Shown piece by piece: positions 59,936 through 64,000 of a stretch of DNA of 64,000 bases; position 1 is the stretch's first letter, and each line of letters begins with the position of its first letter. Position numbers and translations under genes: made by a program. Below the pieces are notes generated by a model, which made no database searches, was not told the DNA's origin, and saw only the letters and a list, made by a program, of their open reading frames with translations. The stretch is from Parus major (taxonomy: Eukaryota; Chordata; Aves; Passeriformes; Paridae), in assembly GCF_001522545.3 (NCBI RefSeq), contig NC_031769.1, positions 4,334,896 through 4,398,895 of the forward strand. Reading direction: 5' to 3'.

Positions 59936-62900
59936 AGACTATTAAGTAAGCCAAGATTTTTGGAGAGTACATTTAGAACCTGTGATATTTGTTTTTCCTT
60001 CTCTTCCCAGCATACTGTTTTCCTATCCTGTGTACAATTTTTCTCCAGTTCTCCTTTCCCTCAGTACTATGTTCTTCCCATGGGTCTTGTAGTGCCTTTC
60101 CAGTCCTAGTGCCACCTCTAGCTGGGGAGCAGAGCTTGTGTCCCATCCTGCCAGCTTGGCAAACATCTCTGTACACGTGTAACATTTTCAATCCCATATT
60201 TTATTGGGAAGAGCCATATCTGTGTGTGGCAAGGTCTCTTGTTGAGTGCCCTGTCCTGCTGGTAGAATCACAGCAGTGGGTCAGGACAGTGTGCTGGGAG
60301 TTTAGGGGGACAAGGGACTGTTGTGTGAGGGAGAAGTGCCTGTAGCATGGTTTATTCCTTATTATTTATATCTATGCCTGGTTTTGTATCTTGGAATGAA
60401 AGGTGTCGATTTCCCACCAGGAAGTAAAACATCTTGCAGTGCAGTTTTTTATAGGTAGCTCTCCTCTCTGCAGAGGACAATAAGCCCTTTTACAGGACAT
60501 AACACCTCTTTCTGTTTAAAACCTGAAGTATCTTTGTTTTCTTTTTGAAGTCTTCTGGTGTCCTTAATGCCTGCTGTTATATTTCTAATGAGGTATAGAT
60601 AATTCAGTTATGTGGCAGCTGATGGAAGATAGGGAGTGGCTTCTAAAACACTCAAAGGAACAAACTTTATACAGTGAAATCCTACACTTTTGTTCCATAA
60701 TGAGACCAAGATATAACACGTTGGATTTGTAATTGCATGGAGCTTTTGATGCTGTTTTGGAAGAGGCTGAAAAATGCTGTAACTCGGGGTGTTTCTGCCA
60801 GCCTAGAGAGAGCTTCTTGTGTTTCTCTTCCACAAGGCTGCCAGGGCTTGGCTTTTTTGTCTTAATGCACACTGGCATTAATAGATACCTGTTTATGTAT
60901 TTTTTTCTCCTGAGCAGTTTTTAGTTGATAAATAGATTTAAGGTTGACTGGTCTAAACTCTGTGCATTTCAGAGGGCTAATTTTGTCAGTAATTATACAT
61001 GTTCCCTAGACTGAGCTACTTGTGGTTTATATGTGCAACACTTAAATGATGAAATTCATCTCTCTGCATATCCTGCGAAAGCAGCACTGAGAGATGTGCA
61101 GAGTTCTCTCTTTACAAATTCTTTCTTTGAACATGCAGAAGGACCAACCCTGCCACCTTTCATCAGCCACAGCAGGGCCACTAAACCAAGGTCAGAGGGT
61201 TCACTGCAGTGGCAGGAAGCTCTTTCGTTTTTGTGGAGGCAGCTGATGACTTGAAAGAAATGAAAATAAATGAATGAATAATAGAGAAGAGCCTGACCTG
61301 GCCATAACATGAGATTTTTGTTTCTGTGGGAATTTCTAACACTTAAACTTCCTTGCCTCCTGACCCAGGATGAAGTAGCAGAATTTCTGGGGAATTTTTT
61401 GAGGAGGAAAAAATGCCGGAAGCAAACCAATCCAAATAAAATGAGATTTGTTTCAGCGAGATCAAAGCACTTGCCTTTGACAATAATATTAATGCATATT
61501 ATGAATAATTCTGGTGATTGTTGAGTGCTTCAATTATGAGCTGGATGACATCACTTCATTCCCATGAAACAAATGCTCCTAAATTTCTCTGGGAAGTTAC
61601 ACCATGAGATAAAAAACAAAAGATTGATCAGCTGTGGAATGTAGCCTGAGGGTTGGATGGGGCACCTCCCTGCAAGGAGCCGGTTTGGTATACATAAAAA
61701 ATTTAATTCATGTAGCAGGGAAGAAAGGCTTCCATTCTTTTATAATGACTCCTTCCTTTCTGCCACTCCTCTATCCAAATTGCCTTTGAACAGTTGTTAA
61801 GAAGATCTTATTCAATCTTTGGCTTTTGTGACCTTGTGTTCCTGTGCTTTCCTAGTGCTTGACATAATTCCTGTCCCAGATGAAGTGTAATTCTCAAATG
61901 TAAATGAGGAATGTACATCTCAATATGGAAATCCTTTGAGGGGAAAAAAGCAAAGGTGCATTTGAGATTTAAGTGGTGGAAACCCCACTGCAGGACTGTA
62001 CCTCCACAATGTGTCAGTGATTTAATTGCTTGAAACTTTCACTGTGTGGAATTCATGACAGTAATTTTGCTGCAGTATTACACAGTTCTAACCAGTGAAA
62101 ATTAAAGCCTCTTTTGTGAATTTTGGGCTGTGCAATTCTGCTAAGGGTGAACAGAAAAAGCAACTTGATGAAGGTGTGTCAGACTTTTCTCAGGTTCTGT
62201 TTGTAACCCTGAATTGGTATTTATGTTTCTGGAGAAAGCCACTTTGGGAGCACTGTGAGTTGAGGTGGCTGCAGGTAAAGAGATAGATCTGTGAGCTTGG
62301 GGGCATCTGCTGAAAATGGGAATTCTAAAAATTCCTCTAATGGCTTTCACAAATTCCCAGCTTGAAACTCCTCCCCAGATCTTATTTTTACTCATGGCTC
62401 TATTTTTAACTGTATCGCTCCTTTGGCTTTCAAAAAGTGCATCCACTGAACCAAGGAGAAAATTGCGTTTAACAGATCCAGCTGACCAGCGAGACCTAAA
62501 GTGAGGCAGTTTGCTTCTATCTGAACATTTCTCTTTTTTCCCCAAGGACACTGCCTCTGGCTTGTGGCTTGGCACCAAGTTTTTGGAGCCTGTTTCAATT
62601 CAGAGTGTCGCTTTCTCAGTTTGAAGTGTTCTCCTTCACACTGGTTTAATCTGTCTTTTGGAGAGAGCAGGACTCTTTCCCAGATACCGTTGTTCTGGGC
62701 TGTGCTGACAGTGGTTGCAAAGTAAATGGAGATAGCCATGTTCTTTTGTGTTCCAGCCTCTCCATGGCAATTACTTCATTTCTTTTAATCAGAGCATAAA
62801 ACCTCTTTGCCCTGGCATTTATCAGCTCCCTGGAGTCTAAAAGTGCACGGATAAAAACACTCTGTCAACATAAAACTCCATCGGCACCATTATTGATGCA

Positions 62901-63377
62901 TAAACCAGGAGATGGCTTCTCACAGTAAGCAAGGCTTTGCATTTGTCAGTTTATTTAATTATGCAGGACCTATAAATTACTGCAAAATGAAGTGAACATC
63001 TTGATAGACTGGGAAGGGATGGGAGAGGTTGAGGAGAAACTCTCCCAGGGTACATGAGACTTGCTCAGCATGAGCCACTCTCCAGCAATGGCATGATATG
63101 AGCATCCTACTGAGACCGAATGGAGACTAAATCTCTTTTTCCCCCTCATTTTATCCACTGGGATATTAAAATAATGCTGTCACACACCTCTCTGAGGTTG
63201 AATGCAATGATACCAAGTGTCTGCTGAAGGCTGAGAGGCGCACATCCCTCCATGTGTGGATTTTTTGGTTGTGGAGACAATAGCACAATCTCTTCAGGAT
63301 TTAAAACCAGAGAATTCTCAACACGTACTCCCGAGAGGTGCCCGCAGTGTCAGCCATGGCCTGGGCAGGCCGTGTTG

Positions 63378-63495
63378 CCAAGCAGTTGAAGTAGATTGAG
63401 ATTTCACTAAGTCGTTCAGGACTTGCTAATTGATCCTGGGCAATTTGCCTAACCCCTCTCTCTTTATCTATTTATAAAACGGGGATAGTTAAGGC
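63378..63495 (+). repeat. MIR-like SINE remnant, plus strand
   Basis: The order 'ccaagcagttgaag', 'acttgctaattgatcctgg', 'gcaatttgcctaacccctct' and 'tataaaacggggatagtt' matches the MIR SINE (agtggttaagag, acttactagctgtgtgacc, gcaagttacttaacctctc, gtaaaatggggataat). It includes the conserved core region and the strongly kept 'aaaacggggata' part. The tRNA-like head is degraded. Confidence 0.65.
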
Positions 63496-63594
63496 CAGGC
63501 AAAACTTGTGTAACTGAATTTGTGTAACTTTCCACAAATCCATGCCAGCTTGTCACCGGTTCGCTGTGTTCCTGACTGCTCTTAATTCATTGCA

Positions 63595-63775
63595 CTAAAA
63601 TAGCGCTCTACATAAACATAGAGCTATGATGCAGGCAGTGTCATTCCCCACTTTCCCTTAGGAAACTCTAACTTTGGGAGATTAAATTGCCTGAACAAGG
63701 GGCAAGGTACAAATCTAACTTGGGAGGGGAGTGTCAATTGCACGTCTTACTTGAGGAGCCTGTGTTCTATCATGA
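63595..63775 (-). repeat. MIR-like SINE remnant, minus strand, nearly full length
   Basis: In reverse orientation it follows the MIR consensus almost end to end: 'taaaatagcgctctacataa', 'cattccccactttccctta', 'ggaaactctaactttggg', 'agattaaattgcctgaac', 'aaggggcaaggtac' and 'gaggagcctgtgttctatca'. The expected inverted consensus contains aagcgctttacata, ccccattttacag, aggaaactgagg, gttaagtgacttgcc and agcctgtgctcttaacca. It forms an inverted pair with the copy 100 bp upstream. Confidence 0.65.
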
Positions 63776-64000
63776 ACACCTTGAAGCCTCTTCTCCCTTT
63801 CAAAAAAAAAAGGCCAAAAGTATTTTTCTCTTTGTCTGGTGGAGACTTCTCCTGCAGCATTGAGTTGTGAAATAACTTTTTCTTTGTGTCACTTGTACTA
63901 TCTGTGTTTCCTGAAGAGATGTTGCACTGTTTGATTGTTGAGACCACTTGTGAACATCTCCGAGGGCAATGGGTGGCGTCACCCAGCCTGGGCTTTGTCA

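Larger units (their letters stand above)
58950..64000 (+). other. OXSR1: OXSR1 intron 5 (incomplete, runs off the right edge)
   Basis: At least 5,051 bp. I searched for the expected next exon (DFGVSAFL, then the activation loop with the WNK-phosphorylated Thr185) on the + strand and did not find it. Content is a plus-strand CR1 at 59778-59935 and two MIR-like remnants at 63378-63495 and 63595-63775. The rest is unremarkable AT-rich DNA. Confidence 0.88.

Noticed and set aside
62141..62578. 145-codon minus-strand open frame in intron 5
   Set aside because: No known domain. A plus-strand frame overlaps it and the composition is that of intron.
59000..64000. OXSR1 exon 6 (DFGVSAF and activation loop)
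   Set aside because: Searched on the + strand for the DFG codons after an AG and for the activation loop. Strings such as 'agatttttggagag' at about 59955 do not continue in the family's sequence.
1..64000. CRISPR arrays, insertion sequences, operons, integrated viruses
   Set aside because: No regularly spaced repeats, no bacterial gene organisation, and no retroviral gag/pol-like frames or paired long terminal repeats were seen. The window is ordinary vertebrate gene territory.

Overview
This is vertebrate nuclear DNA, almost certainly from a bird. It has long AT-rich introns with GT..AG splice sites, one GC-rich CpG-island promoter, and several 3'-end fragments of CR1 (chicken repeat 1) retroposons, the dominant avian LINE. 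The species cannot be told from the sequence.

Only one protein-coding gene can be supported: the 5' part of OXSR1 (OSR1, oxidative stress responsive kinase 1), on the + strand. OSR1 is the STE20-family kinase that WNK kinases activate and that phosphorylates cation-chloride cotransporters. Five coding exons are present: 5745-5814, 24681-24793, 34150-34258, 44900-45041 and 58894-58949. Joined, they encode residues 1-163 plus the first base of codon 164 (the Asp of DFG), with phases that fit without a break (1, 0, 1, 2, 1). They cover the glycine loop, catalytic Lys46, alpha-C Glu63, the hinge and the HRD catalytic loop. The activation loop, the rest of the kinase domain and the C-terminal WNK/substrate-docking domain lie beyond the right edge.

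Layout: 1-5070 is upstream flank with one CR1 copy. 5070-6660 is the CpG island with promoter, 5' UTR and exon 1. Intron 1 (18.9 kb) carries a GC-rich tandem duplication and one CR1. Intron 2 (9.4 kb) carries remnants that look like old tRNA-derived SINEs. Intron 3 (10.6 kb) carries a CR1 interrupted by a 180-base assembly gap. Intron 4 (13.9 kb) is mostly featureless apart from one GC-richer antisense-open block. At least 5.05 kb of intron 5 carries a + strand CR1 and an inverted pair of MIR-like SINE remnants.

The most interesting signal is in the promoter. Two exact CAAGATGGCGGC elements (YY1 site/TISU consensus) point in opposite directions 169 bp apart, downstream of a TGATTGACAG motif and two CCAAT boxes 32 bp apart. 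The rightward element's ATG opens an alternative reading frame that runs through exon 1 and exon 2, overlaps the OXSR1 start in another frame, and ends at a TGA formed exactly across the exon 2/exon 3 junction (148 codons after splicing). I see no CRISPR array, operon, integrated virus, tRNA or rRNA gene, and no credible new multi-gene system.
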